A DNA stretch of 64,000 nucleotides from assembly GCA_950097015.1 (NCBI GenBank), contig CATNEN010000024.1, positions 4,574,501 to 4,638,500 on the forward strand, given 5' to 3'. Below the pieces are notes generated by a model. That model worked only from the letters and a program-made list of their open reading frames with translations, was not told where the DNA came from and did no database searches. Positions 35,719-46,682 of this stretch are shown piece by piece; the first letter of the stretch is position 1, and each line of letters starts with the position of its first letter. This stretch comes from Macrostomum hystrix. Its lineage: Eukaryota > Platyhelminthes > Macrostomidae. The translations under genes were made by a program, and so were the position numbers.

Positions 35719-35726
35719 CCTTAGCT

Positions 35727-36699
35727 ACTAGTTTGTTTAGAGGACTTGATTAGTTTAAGTTTAGGTATTTTGGCGGTGAATTTGCTTGGCAAATCGGGGG
35801 GGAGAAGATTTGTGGCTAAAGAAGACAGCCCAGGAAAATTCACCTGCTTGCAAGTTCGCTGGCTCATTTTTTTTTTCGGAGGTGGGACCAGGGAGCATTA
35901 TAGGAGTTAAAGGGGTTTTGTCTTATCTGAAGCAATTTTCTGTTCGAGTCAGTCAACTGGTGGGCAAAATGGGTTTAGTTAGGGATCTGGTCCAGTATAA
36001 GGTAAAGGGGTGGTTAGAATGAGATCACGCGCGACCCTCATTCGTATTAGAAGCACCCGGGGTTTGTCCCTCATTCGTTTCTTATTTTTCTACCTCTTTA
36101 ACTAACCTGCAGGCGGCAGTAGCCACCACCCAACATTTACCGCCCCCCCTCCTCTAACCAAAAATTCAGTTCCACAATGCCACCACATACTGAGTCCTTG
36201 AGTTATTCAGTCCTGACACGGACAGAGGTAAAGCATTGGTGAAAAATTACACCTGCCTTTTGGCCTGCCACCGCGCTGGTAGGATTAATATCTATAATTT
36301 TCTACTTATCCCAACCCAACGATCCCCCCTGTCTTGTGTGTCTCGTCTGCGACAATCTAAATTTCTCTTCAGGGCTCATATAGTTCCCAGGGGGAGTGCG
36401 CTAGCCGACATTGTGAGCAGTTATTGAGTTATTGCCACAGTCCGACACAAACACCCCCCTATAAGGCTTTACCTATAACTATAAGGCTTGTCAAGGTTGC
36501 GCTGGCGTGTTTGTTGTTGCTGCTTCTGCTTCTATTGTTTCGCTTAACTAAATTGGTCCAGGATTCCAGGAATGTTAGGGGAAGGGGCGCATGCCATGCA
36601 AAGCCACTGCATTTTTAAGATAGATTTTCGCTACAACGGGGCTTCGGTCCGATTTTTGGGTCCTAACTTTTAAGTCTTCAGAGTTTCGGCTTAATTTCG
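35727..36699. other. unique DNA, no gene recognised
   Basis: No domain, splice-supported exon or mobile element is seen. Short plus-strand frames at 35786-36618 carry no family signature. Confidence 0.5.
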
Positions 36700-37405
36700 T
36701 TTTTTTAGATTTCGGGTTAATTAAGTTTCGGGTTTGTCAAGTTTCGGGTTTATCTAAGTTTCGGGTTTGTCAAGTTTCGGGTTTATCTAAGTTTCGGGTT
36801 TGCCAAGTTTCGGGTTTATCTAAGTTTCGGGTTTGTCAAGTTTCGGGTTTATCTAAGTTTCGGGTTTGTCAAGTTTCGGGTTTATCTAAGTTTCGCGTTT
36901 GTCAAGTTTCGGGTTTATCTAAGTTTCGGGTTTGTCAAGTTTTGGGTTTGTCAAGTTTCGGGTTTATCTAAGTTTCGGGTTTGTCAAGTAACAGGTTTAT
37001 CTAAGTTTCGGGTTTGTCAAGTTTCGGGTTTATCTAAGTTTCGGGTTTGTCAAGTTTCGGGTTTATCTAAGTTTCGCGTTTGTCAAGTTTCGGGTTTATC
37101 TAAGTTTCGGGTTTGTCAAGTTTTGGGTTTGTCAAGTTTCGGGTTTATCTAAGTTTCGGGTTTGTCAAGTAACAGGTTTATCTAAGTTTCGGGTTTGTCA
37201 AGTTTCGGGTTTATCTAAGTTTCGGGTTTGTCAAGTTTCGGGTTTATCTAAGTTTCGGGTTTGTCAAGTATCGGGTTTATCTAAGTTTCGGGTTTGTCAA
37301 GTTTCGGGTTTGTCAAGTTTCGGGTTTATCTAAGTTTCGGGTTTGTCAAGTTTCGGGTTTGTTAAGTTTCGGATTTGCTAAGTTTCGGATTTGCTAAGTT
37401 TCGGG
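36700..37405. repeat. 33-bp minisatellite (AAGTTTCGGGTTT core)
   Basis: Alternating 17-bp AAGTTTCGGGTTTATCT and 16-bp AAGTTTCGGGTTTGTC units form a 33-bp dimer. A block carrying the rare variants TTCGCGTTTG, TTTTGGG and AAGTAACAGG occurs twice, about 181 bp apart, so part of the array was itself duplicated. Confidence 0.95.
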
Positions 37406-38229
37406 TGCAATGCAAAAATGGGTGCCATGATTAAGGGCACTATATAGATTAGTAGGTGCACAGTAATTATCCAGCATAGGTTTCTGTAATGTCGTATCGA
37501 TAATAAACTATCCGATTATTATCCAGTTAGGGATTGCAGTCCCAAAAGCAGCCCAATCATGTCCTGTGTGCATGCATGGGGGAAGTGGCAACCGAAATTA
37601 GCCAGGTGCAAATAGCCATCTGCTCAGAATGAGCTGGTTGAGCTGGGAAGCCAATAGTTTTATTAGGAGCCCCAGGACACACACATGGATCCTTTCATGG
37701 AGTTGTTTATGTATTCGATAATATATATATATACCTATACACGTATGGCACATACGTTATAAGTTATTATACCTATGCAAGATGATGATCGCATTCCCCA
37801 GACAGACAAACAATAAGTATTTCCTAACTAACTAACCTAACAGAAGGAAGTCATAGATAAGACTTCCATAGATCATTAGTTCGATGCTATGTATTAACTA
37901 GAGTAGAACGCTAAATATCTAAATATTGGACTGCTCTTATCGAAACTTATCCCATTTTATCGTGAACTAGAGTTTGTCTGGTTTCAAATATACAAAAAAC
38001 TACCGGCCAGTCTCAATGGAAAAACTTGCTTGCCTTTTATTAGAACTCAAACTAGCTAGCGGCCGCCGGTTAACATCAAAAGCATTTCGAAAAGCTAATT
38101 TTAAAGTACAAAAAAGACATAAGAAACTAACAAACTGAAATTCTTCTCCCCCATCCTCTCTCTCTCTCTTCCCCATTCTCTCTCTTCCCAATTCTCTCTT
38201 CTCATTCACTGCATTTATGAAAATCGCTC
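37406..38229. other. unique DNA, no gene recognised
   Basis: AT-rich sequence with a short TA run near 37721 and a CT-rich patch at 38150-38200. Nothing supportable is seen. Confidence 0.5.
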
Positions 38230-39290
38230 ATTTTGCCCTGACGAAGATTATACGAATATAATATAAGAGAAAATTCGGCACTTTTTAATCTTAACGGACT
38301 TTCTTCCCCTTTTTGCCGTCAGTGCCTGCGGTGTTTGAGGCGCTCCTCCTCTCTCCCTCTCTCTCCCTCTCTTCCTTTCACTCTCCCTCTCTCCCTCTCT
38401 CCCTCTCACTCTCGCTCTCTCCCTCTCACTCTCACTCTCTCCCTCTCACTCTCGCTCTCCCTCTCACCCTCTCTCTTCCTTTCACTCTCCCTCTCTCCCT
38501 CTCTCCCTCTCTCCCTCTCACTCTCGCTCTCTCCCTCTCACTCTCGCTCTCTCCCTCTCACTCTCGCTCTCTCCCTCTCACTCTCGCTCTCCCTCTCACT
38601 CTCTCTCTTCCTCTCACTCTCCCTCTCTCCCTCTCTCCCTCTCACTCTCGCTCTCTCCCTCTCACTCTCGCTCTCTCCCTCTCACTCTCTCTCTTCCTCT
38701 CACTCTCGCTCTCTCCCTCTCACTCTCGCTCTCCCTCTCACTCTCTCTCTTCCTTTCACTCTCCCTCTCTCCCTCTCTCCCTCTCACTCTCGCTCTCTCC
38801 CTCTCACTCTCGCTCTCTCGCTCTCTCTCTCGCTCTCCCTCTCACTCTCTCTCTTCCTTTCACTCTCCCTCTCTCCCTCTCTCCCTCTCTCCCTCTCACT
38901 CTCGCTCTCTCCCTCTCACTCTCGCTCTCTCGCTCTCTCTCTCTCTCGCTTTTCTGCCCTGACGAAGAATTTTTAATTCGAAATATCGGCAAAGTTAAAA
39001 TTAAAGTCAGCCTTAACTCTTTACCGCGTCAGTGCCTGGGATTGGAGGTGCTCTCCTCTCTCTCCCCCTCTCTCCCTCTCTCACTCTCTCTCTTCTTTTC
39101 ACTCTCCCTCTCTCCCTCTCTCCCTCTCTCCCTCTCACTCTCTCTCTTCCTTTCACTCTCCCTCTCTCCCTCTCTCCCTCTCACTCTCGCTCTCTCCCTC
39201 TCTCCCTCTCTCACTCTCGCTCTCTCCCTCTCACTCTCGCTCGCTCCCTCTCACTCTGCCTCTCTCCGTCTCTCTTCCCCATTCTCTCTC
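38230..39290. repeat. CT-rich arrays separated by a repeated CTGACGAAG block
   Basis: Two arrays of CTCTCCCTCTCACTCTCG-type units (38341-38950 and 39055-39290) are each preceded by a related block of about 110 bp. Each block starts TGCCCTGACGAAGA and ends GTCAGTGCCTG followed by GGCGCTC or GGTGCTC. The arrangement is therefore a large repeat of block plus array. Long Ser/Leu/Pro frames across it are artefacts. Confidence 0.88.
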
Positions 39291-39904
39291 TTCACCACTC
39301 TCTCTTCCCCATTCTATTCCCCATTTTCATTCGACCACTCATTTTAATTCTATTCCCAAGTTTTCATGCTATTTCCCATTGTCCCGCTATTCATAAGTTG
39401 CTCTCAGGACATTCGAAATTTTAATTTGTTTCGATTACATATTTGCCAAACATTATTCCCAGTTGAGTCCTATCACTTTCTATATGCCCACGCCATGTCA
39501 AGTCAAATAAGGTTTCGCTGCGGTGTCTGATAAACACTAATTGCTATTATTATAAATGTCACACAGAATACAACAAGACAAAGCGTCACTTCCGAACGCG
39601 ATCGAATTTCATAAATATATTGATTATAACAAAGTCACCTTGCTGACAACAGAAATGATTAAATTAAAGCAAAAATGCTGTTGATAATTTCAATGATCCT
39701 CTGGGAATACGAGCTATATGATTGCATCAGCTCATTAGCTGATCCTATGTACCTACTTATCTACGCGATTCTCAAATTACTCAATGTAGTAATACAGAAT
39801 TGGCAGTTTAAAGCTGTATTACCTGTCATTATTGCTGAATATAAAATGTTAATTCTAAATTTCAGTTACCGAGTTTCCCCCGGTCTAACCAAGATTCCAG
39901 ATCG
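39291..39904. other. unique DNA, no gene recognised
   Basis: AT-rich spacer. A plus-strand frame starting at 39675 runs into the next array but shows no domain before it. Confidence 0.5.
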
Positions 39905-40765
39905 AACGAGTATTCCATATTTAACGAATATCCCATATTTAACGAATATCCCATATTCAACGAATATCTCATATTTAACAAATATCCCATATTTAACGAA
40001 TATCCCATATTTAACGAATATCCCATATTTAACGAATATCCCATATTTAACGAATATCCCATATTTAACGAATATCCCATATTTAACGAAGATCACATAT
40101 TTAACGAATATCCCATATTTAACGAATATCCCATATTTAACGAATATCCCATATTCAACGAATATCTCATATTTAACAAATATCCCATATTTAACGAATA
40201 TCCCATATTTAACGAATATCCCATATTTAACGAATATCACATATTTAACGAATACCCCATATTTAACGAATATCCCATATTTAACGAATATCCCATATTT
40301 AACGAATATCCCATATTTAACGAATATCCCATATTTAACGAATATCCCATATTCAACGAATATCTCATATTTAACAAATATCCCATATTTAACGAATATC
40401 CCATATTTAACGAATATCCCATATTTAACGAATATCCCATATTTAACGAATATCCCATATTTAACGAATATCCCAGATTTAACGAATATCCCATATTTAA
40501 CGAATATCCCATATTTAACGAATATTCCATATTTAACGAATATCCCATATTTAACGAATATCCCATATTTAAAGAATATCCCATATTTAAAGAATATTCC
40601 ATATTTAACGAATATCCCATATTTAACGAATATCCTAGAAAAAGTTATATCCCAGATTTAACGGAAATCCGTTATGTAACTAAAACCTCAGATTTAACGA
40701 AAATCCCTGATTTTACGAAAGTCCCAGATGTAACTATTATCCCAGATTTAACGAATGTCCAAGAC
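39905..40765. repeat. 18-bp minisatellite (CATATTTAACGAATATCC)
   Basis: About 41 copies of an 18-bp unit, followed from 40640 by decayed copies (CAGATTTAACGAAAATCC). A block with the variant pair ATATTCAACGAATATCTC and ATATTTAACAAATATCCC occurs three times (near 39953, 40150 and 40349), roughly 198 bp or 11 units apart, showing higher-order repetition. Each unit contains short inverted ATATT/AATAT. Confidence 0.96.
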
Positions 40766-41689
40766 CTACTTTATAAGGACAGTTTCCTTATAAAGCTGAA
40801 TTCTCAAATCTCAATTTTATTCAACTTTCAATTTTGTTAAAAAAAAGCATTTCTGCATGCGCAAAAATGTTAATTCTCCCCTGGTGTGCCAAAGGCTGGA
40901 TAATATTGGGAAGTGCAATCATCCAGATGGCTTCACTCCGCTGATAACTATAATATTGACGCACGAACACAGCAGCTATATGGCTCTTTTAGCTATTTTA
41001 GCTAGGCTGAATTGAGTGCACACGAGGAAAATAATATTATTGGGAGAAATTTATTCCAGAATCCAGATGTATCAGATTATGAAGGTCTCACTCAACAGCT
41101 CAACAGGTATAGTGAATGCCTGAGCTAAGTCTCTTGGCAGTCATCGAACTGGGATAGCTTGGAATGAAATGCGCAGACAGGATGGCTGCATAGGTTTAGG
41201 CCTGTCAGACCGAAGGGGATAAAGGTATCAAAATGCTTCTCTACCATTGCTTTTAACAGTTGCCAGCAATGCGCCTGGCTCTCGTGTCCGGTATGTCGGA
41301 CCAGTTTTTCCTAGGCACGGCTCATCACTAGCTCGGTGGATGAAGGAGAAAATTTGCAACTCAGAGTCCCTGCTCACGTCTCAGACAATACGCTAATTGA
41401 GTTTCAGTCGTTTTTTTCTGCTGCTGCCTTCTGTTTTGGCTACAGAAATTTATTATTGCTTTTAGTTGTTCGACCAGTTTGTAGCGGGCATCGAACACTC
41501 CAAATAGATTGTAGTCGAACCCCAAGGAACGACAAAACGTGCTTCCGCACCTCGCCAGCCGCATTTTGTTAAAGATTTTTTTCATTTCTTTGTTTTCTGT
41601 TGAAAATTAGAAGTTAGCTGAATCTTGGTCACATCAACCAATGGATGACTTCGGCTTTTACAAGAAAATCACGATTTGAGGAAATTATT
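40766..41689. other. unique DNA, no gene recognised
   Basis: No exon or mobile element is recognised. Short antiparallel frames at 41336-41585 have no domain. Confidence 0.5.
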
Positions 41690-42590
41690 GGGGAATAGAG
41701 GTGAAGTGAGAGGAGGAGTGGGAGAGTGAGGGGAATAGAGGTGAAGTGAGGGGGAGAGAGGGAGAGTGAGGGGGAGAGAGGGAGAGTGAGGGGGAGAGAG
41801 GGAGAGTGAGGGGGAGAGAGGGAGAGTGGGGGGGAGAGAGGGAGAGTGAGGGGGAGAGAGGTAGAGTGAGAGGGAGAGAGGGAGAGTGAGGGGAAGAGAG
41901 GGAGAGTGAGAGCGGGAGAGGGAGAGTGAGAGGGAGAGGGGTAGAGTGAGAGGGAGAGAGGGAGAGTGAGGGGGAGAGAGGGAGAGTGAGAGCGGGAGAG
42001 GGAGAGTGAGAGGGAGAGGGGTAGAGTGAGGGGGAGAGAGGGAGAGTGAGAGGGAGAGAGGGAGTGAGAGCGAGAGAGGGAGAGTGAGAGGGAGAGAGGT
42101 AGAGTGAGGGGGAGAGAGGTAGAGTGAGGGGGAGAGAGGGAGAGTGAGGGGGGAGAGGGAGAGTGAGGGGGAGAGAGGTAGAGTGAGGGGGAGAGAGGGC
42201 GAGTGAGGGGGAGAGAGGTAGAGTGAGGGGGAGAGAGGGCGAGTGAGAGGGAGAGAGGGAGAGTGAGGGGGAGAGAGGGAGAGTGAGAGCGGGAGAGGGA
42301 GAGTGAGAGGGAGAGGGGTAGAGTGAGGGGGAGAGAGGGAGAGTGAGAGGGAGAGAGGGAGTGAGAGCGAGAGAGGGAGAGTGAGAGGGAGAGAGGTAGA
42401 GTGAGGGGGAGAGAGGTAGAGTGAGGGGGAGAGAGGGAGAGTGAGGGGGGGAGAGGGAGAGTGAGGGGGAGAGAGGTAGAGTGAGGGGGAGAGAGGGCGA
42501 GTGAGGGGGAGAGAGGTAGAGTGAGGGGGAGAGAGGGCGAGTGAGGGGGAGAGAGGTAGAGTGAGGGGGAGAGAGGTAGAGTGAGATGTG
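41690..42590. repeat. GAGAGTGAGGGGGAGAG purine array
   Basis: A purine-only array of units near 20 bp (GAGGGAGAGTGAGGGGGAGA). Rare variants (GAGAGCGGGAGAGGG, AGAGGGCGAGTG) mark a block of about 300 bp that is repeated at about 41988 and 42288. A long polypurine tract of this kind could form triplex DNA; that is inference. The Ser/Pro/Leu frame on the minus strand is an artefact. Confidence 0.95.
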
Positions 42591-45341
42591 GTGAAAGATT
42601 CCGGGCTTTCGCAACGGAATTTAACTCAAGATATAATCTTTCCTATGCATCACAGGAGCCGCCCGGATGCAGCGCCGGCTGAGAATTGAGCACAGATTCT
42701 AACAACTGCAAACTGGCAGAGCTGCTGGAAGCCGAGAACGGAGGTCAGCGAGTGGAAAAGCGATGCGAGATGTTGCAGGGATGAGGCGGAGAAGGGTCAG
42801 CGGAGAAAGGGAGGAGACACCACACGGAATGATCGATATTTCTTGCCGCCGCAGATCGATTCGTCACGCTCTCTCTCTTTCTCTTCTGCTTCTGCCAGTT
42901 CTGCTTCTTCCGCCTCTCGCTCTCTCTCATTTTCTGCTGGCCATTTTAACGGTGCTTTGAACACGGCGAAGTAACCTGAACAGACGTTTCTGTTTAGAAA
43001 TGAAAGCGGCGGAGGACCCAATGATTCTTGGTTCTTGGAGGGCCCGCTGAACCGGCCGGAGAACCGCCCACGGGCAGGGTGAGGGGGGTGAAGAGGAGGG
43101 AGAGGGGAGACTTTTCCCAACTAATTTAGGATGCGAAATTAATGGCGAAAGAGCGAGAGAAAGAGGAAAAGAAATTCAATGGGACCCGGGAAAACATTGA
43201 CGCGGAGGTCTTTGATGGTGATGGCGGCTCACTGCTCAAGTCGAAACAAATCTATCTATTTAGGAAAGTTTGCCCACCGCCACCTTGATAGAGAGCGGTG
43301 GGGCCTAATCAGGAGGCGGTCTGTCAGATTCAGATGAGGTTTCTATTAAGGTGCGATAAGCCGGGCCCAGCCTCCCTAATCTCCCTCATCATCGGAGCAG
43401 CCAGAGGCCGGGCGAAGCGACGAAGCAAAAGGGAAAATCTGGGCCAGCTCAAGCATGAGAAGATCTTTGGCTCCCTGTCTCAGCAGTTCTGCTTCCCCTG
43501 TCACAATGTCACAATTATGCATTCACAGTTTGCTATTTACTTCGCTGACTGCAGTGTTTGGTCTCAATGCCGAGTAATCCATTCGCTCAGCTTCATCAGA
43601 GAAGAATAGAGGGCCTATCGCTAATTTCCAATCAAATATCGGCCGATCCCCTGACAGCAGACACTGTGGATGGCAGGTCCTCCAGCAGCAGCTGCTGCTC
43701 GATTTGCTTTCAATCTTCCGCTTCTGCTTCTTAATCGTTTTGCTCCGCCTCCGTTAATTCGTCGAGTCAACAGACACCAGACGGTGCGAATTCGGTGCTG
43801 GGGGATAAAGGGGGATTTGAAGGTGGGCTTTGTGTGCCAGGGATATAAAGCCATCGGGCAATCGTCTAAATTGGTTTGGACAGTTTTTGAGATCCCGTCT
43901 GGAGAAAATACACGGAAGTCTCACACACGCATTCACGGTGCGACGCGATTTTAAATGAAGGATGAGCCCAAGGGGGCCAAGGGGAGCGGGGATAAAAAAT
44001 GGCCTGCTCGGTATAAAAGAGGGATGATTGTGAAAAGATTGGAGGCTTCATGCAGAAGTTTCGGAGGTGGCTATATAGGCTGCTAAAATGGTGTTGCCGG
44101 AAAAGTGACGGCCTCTTAAAAGAACTCAATAGCTCGCTAACTAGCCACTGCTCATAACACTGCGGGCATATTGCTGATGGGGAGGATTGGGTGTGGCTAA
44201 ATCTACCGCTTATGGGCCTGAACGGCCCTCACTTTTAATACCGACGAAATTAGGGGAGAATCGTATAAGAGGAGAATCAGGGAGCGAGCGAAAATGACAA
44301 ATCGCCGGTTAGTCGCAACTATATAAGAAATCGGGAGGCCGCCCGCGTATTTTGAGTCGGGATTATCTACCAGTTGGCCCTCCAAACCTCCTCACTCCCG
44401 AACCTCCCTTGCAGATCCCAGAACCCTTTATCCCCTGTATACGCCCCGCAGGCTGGAGAAATCGCTTCGCATCCTGTTTGAGTCGGGGTTCGCTATGCAG
44501 CAGCAGCAGCAGCAGCAGCAGCCCGCCCACCTAAGCGTTGGCAACACTTATGCATTCTGATGCTCCGCCATTCGAGAAAAACAGAATCAAGACACAGGAG
44601 AGAAAGTGGCTGACAGAGAAGGGGATTAGACAGGCGAGCCAATCTTCCCTTCTCCAATTTTCCCCAACCACCTTAGGGGGGCGCCAGGCAAAAGCCTGAG
44701 GGAGATTGAGGAGGGGATAAAGGGGAACGGTAAGAGGGAGATTCCAGCTAGAATTAGGGTGGAGGTACCTCTCTCTCCAAACTCAACCTTTCATTTCTCT
44801 CTGCAGCCATGTGAGAGCCGCTAGCCTTCGTACCCAATGTCCTCACAATCGCATCCCACCGGCCCCCGCCCCTAATTTCCCAAGGCGGCGATAAAACCTG
44901 GCCAAGATACATCAGCCGAGGTTGAGCTATATATATATATATATGCGTAGTTAGAGATCTGGAATGAAAGATGAACCGATATACGAGCTATATTTTGCTG
45001 GTATGTAGGTAAAAAAATTAGAAAAGCAAACTATGCCTAATTAATGACACTGGTTAAGTTTTAATCGTGATTCACATTTTATTTCCTATTTAATTCATTG
45101 AATGAATAAATATATAAAAAGGTAAATCTGTTTTCAAATTTACTTGTACAGTGTGACCAAATATTTCTGGATAGGATTAAATAAGTTTGAATAAGAATGA
45201 AAAATCTGTGGACTAATGCATGTCCAAGTAGTCCTTTACTAGGCTGTCCAAAGTTGTGTAGGAGCTGGTCTGAAAACAAATAAATCAGTTTTGTTTGTAC
45301 GTGACTTGCTTAATTTAAGCCGAACGCTAACGAAAAATTGT
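42591..45341. other. unique DNA, no gene recognised
   Basis: 2.7 kb with no recognisable exon. It holds a (CAG)8 run at about 44501-44523 and a (TA)n run near 44931. Frames at 42763-43954 on both strands lack domains. Further exons of the minus-strand coiled-coil gene should lie on this side but were not identified. Confidence 0.45.
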
Positions 45342-46190
45342 GTCAGATCAAAGTTTTCGGGTCAGATGAGAGTTTTTGGGTCAGATGAGAGTTTTTGGGT
45401 CAGATGAGAGTTTTTTTAGGTCAGATGAGAGTTTTTGGGTCAGATGAGAGTTTTTGGGTCAGATGAGAGTTTTTTGGGTCAGATGAGAGCTTTTGGGTCA
45501 GATCAGAGTTTTTGGGTCAGATGAGAGTTTTTGGGTCAGATAAGAGTTTTTGGGTCAGATGAGAGCTTTTGGGTCAGATGAGAGCTTTTGGGTCAGATCA
45601 GAGTTTTTGGGTCAGATGAGAGCTTTTGGGTCAGATCAGAGTTTTTGGGTCAGATGAGAGCTTTTGGGTCAGATGAGAGCTTTTGGGTCAGATCAGAGCT
45701 TTTGGGTCAGATCAGAGTTTTTGGGTCAGATCAGAGTTTTTGGGTCAGATGAGAGCTTTTGGGTCGCATGAGAGCTTTTCGGTCAGATCAGAGTTTTTGG
45801 GTCAGATCAGAGTTTTTGGGTCAGATCAGAGTTTTTGGGTCAGATGAGAGCTTTTGGGTCAGATCAGAGTTTTTGGGTCAGATGAGAGCTTTTGGGTCAG
45901 ATCAGAGTTTTTGGGTCAGATGAGAGCTTTTGGGTCAGTTAAGAGTTTTTGGGTCAGTTAAGAGTTTTTGGGTCAGATCAGAGTTTTTTGGGCCAGATCA
46001 GAAGTTTTTTGGGCCAGATCAGAGTTTTTTGGGTCAGATTAGAGTTTTTTGGGTCAGATCAGACTTTTTGGGTCAGATCAGAGTTTTTGGGTCAGATCAG
46101 AGCTTTTGGGTCAGATCAGAGTTTTTTTGAGTCAGATTAATTTTTAGGTCAGATCAGATTTTAGCGGTCAGATTAAAGTTGTCTGTGGGT
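45342..46190. repeat. 19-bp minisatellite (AGAGTTTTTGGGTCAGATG)
   Basis: About 44 copies with AGAGCTTTTGG and CAGATCAG subtypes; the right end is less regular, with extra T residues. It starts about 35 nt beyond the GTGAGT donor of the coiled-coil gene exon at 46233, so it lies in that gene's intron. Confidence 0.95.
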
Positions 46191-46232
46191 CAGATAACAA
46201 TGTGCAGAAGTTCTGTCTATGGCCAAACTCAC

Positions 46233-46682
46233 CCGATGGTTAAATACGCTCTCAATCTGTTTAGCGTTGACCAGCAGGTCGCATCGATGAGCCGCCGCCG
46301 CCGCCGCAGTTGCCGACTGTCTAGAAGCTGCGGCGCGATTTAACAGCTTGACGCCGAAGCGCAGAGCCTTCTGGCCCTCCTCCGGCTGACCGATGTACTT
46401 TATAATCCCCTCCTGCTGCTTTTGCTGTTCCAAGCGCAGGGTCACCCTGTCGCCCAGGTGAATGAGCAGACCAACCAGGCGGCTACGCAACTGACGACTA
46501 GGTCGACGGCCGAGGCCGCTGTCACTCCCGCCTCCGCCTTGGGCAACGCTGCTGAAGCTGCCGAAGCTGCTCTGGACAGCTGAATTTGCTATTGCTGATT
46601 TTGTCAACTGCGCTTTGACACCGACGTTACTGGCACTGCTGTTGAAGCTGCTTGTTGGTGTATCGAGCGATTTCTGAGCTGA
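46233..46682 (-). CDS. coiled-coil gene exon with CAP-Gly-like segment
   Basis: A 450-nt, phase-0 exon, acceptor AAACTCTTTTAG, donor GTGAGT. It holds a Ser/Gly-rich linker, then LGDRVTLRLEQQ and EGIIKYIGQP with RFGVKLL, an Ala run, and RCDLLVNAKQIESVF. The G-D-R-V, G-x-I-x-Y-I-G and F-G-V-x-L spacing is that of CAP-Gly. The central GKNDG-type signature is not seen, so the domain is divergent or a false match. Confidence 0.6.

Noticed and set aside
36700-37405. TTTCGGG repeats as interstitial telomere
   Set aside because: The period is 16-17 bp with fixed TCAAG or ATCTAAG spacers, not a 6-bp telomere repeat.
38313-39424. Long Ser/Leu/Pro frames
   Set aside because: Produced by CT-rich arrays; no unique coding segment.
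39675-40661. 328-codon frame with a six-residue repeat
   Set aside because: The 18-bp array is a multiple of three and stop-free; both strands are open, and the non-repetitive start has no domain.
41685-42614. 309-codon Ser/Pro/Leu frame on the minus strand
   Set aside because: Artefact of the polypurine array.
17520-44090. Recurrent CTATATAGG and CTATAAGGCGG motifs in unique DNA
   Set aside because: Seen about ten times but with variable flanks; could be composition, and no conserved element boundary was found.
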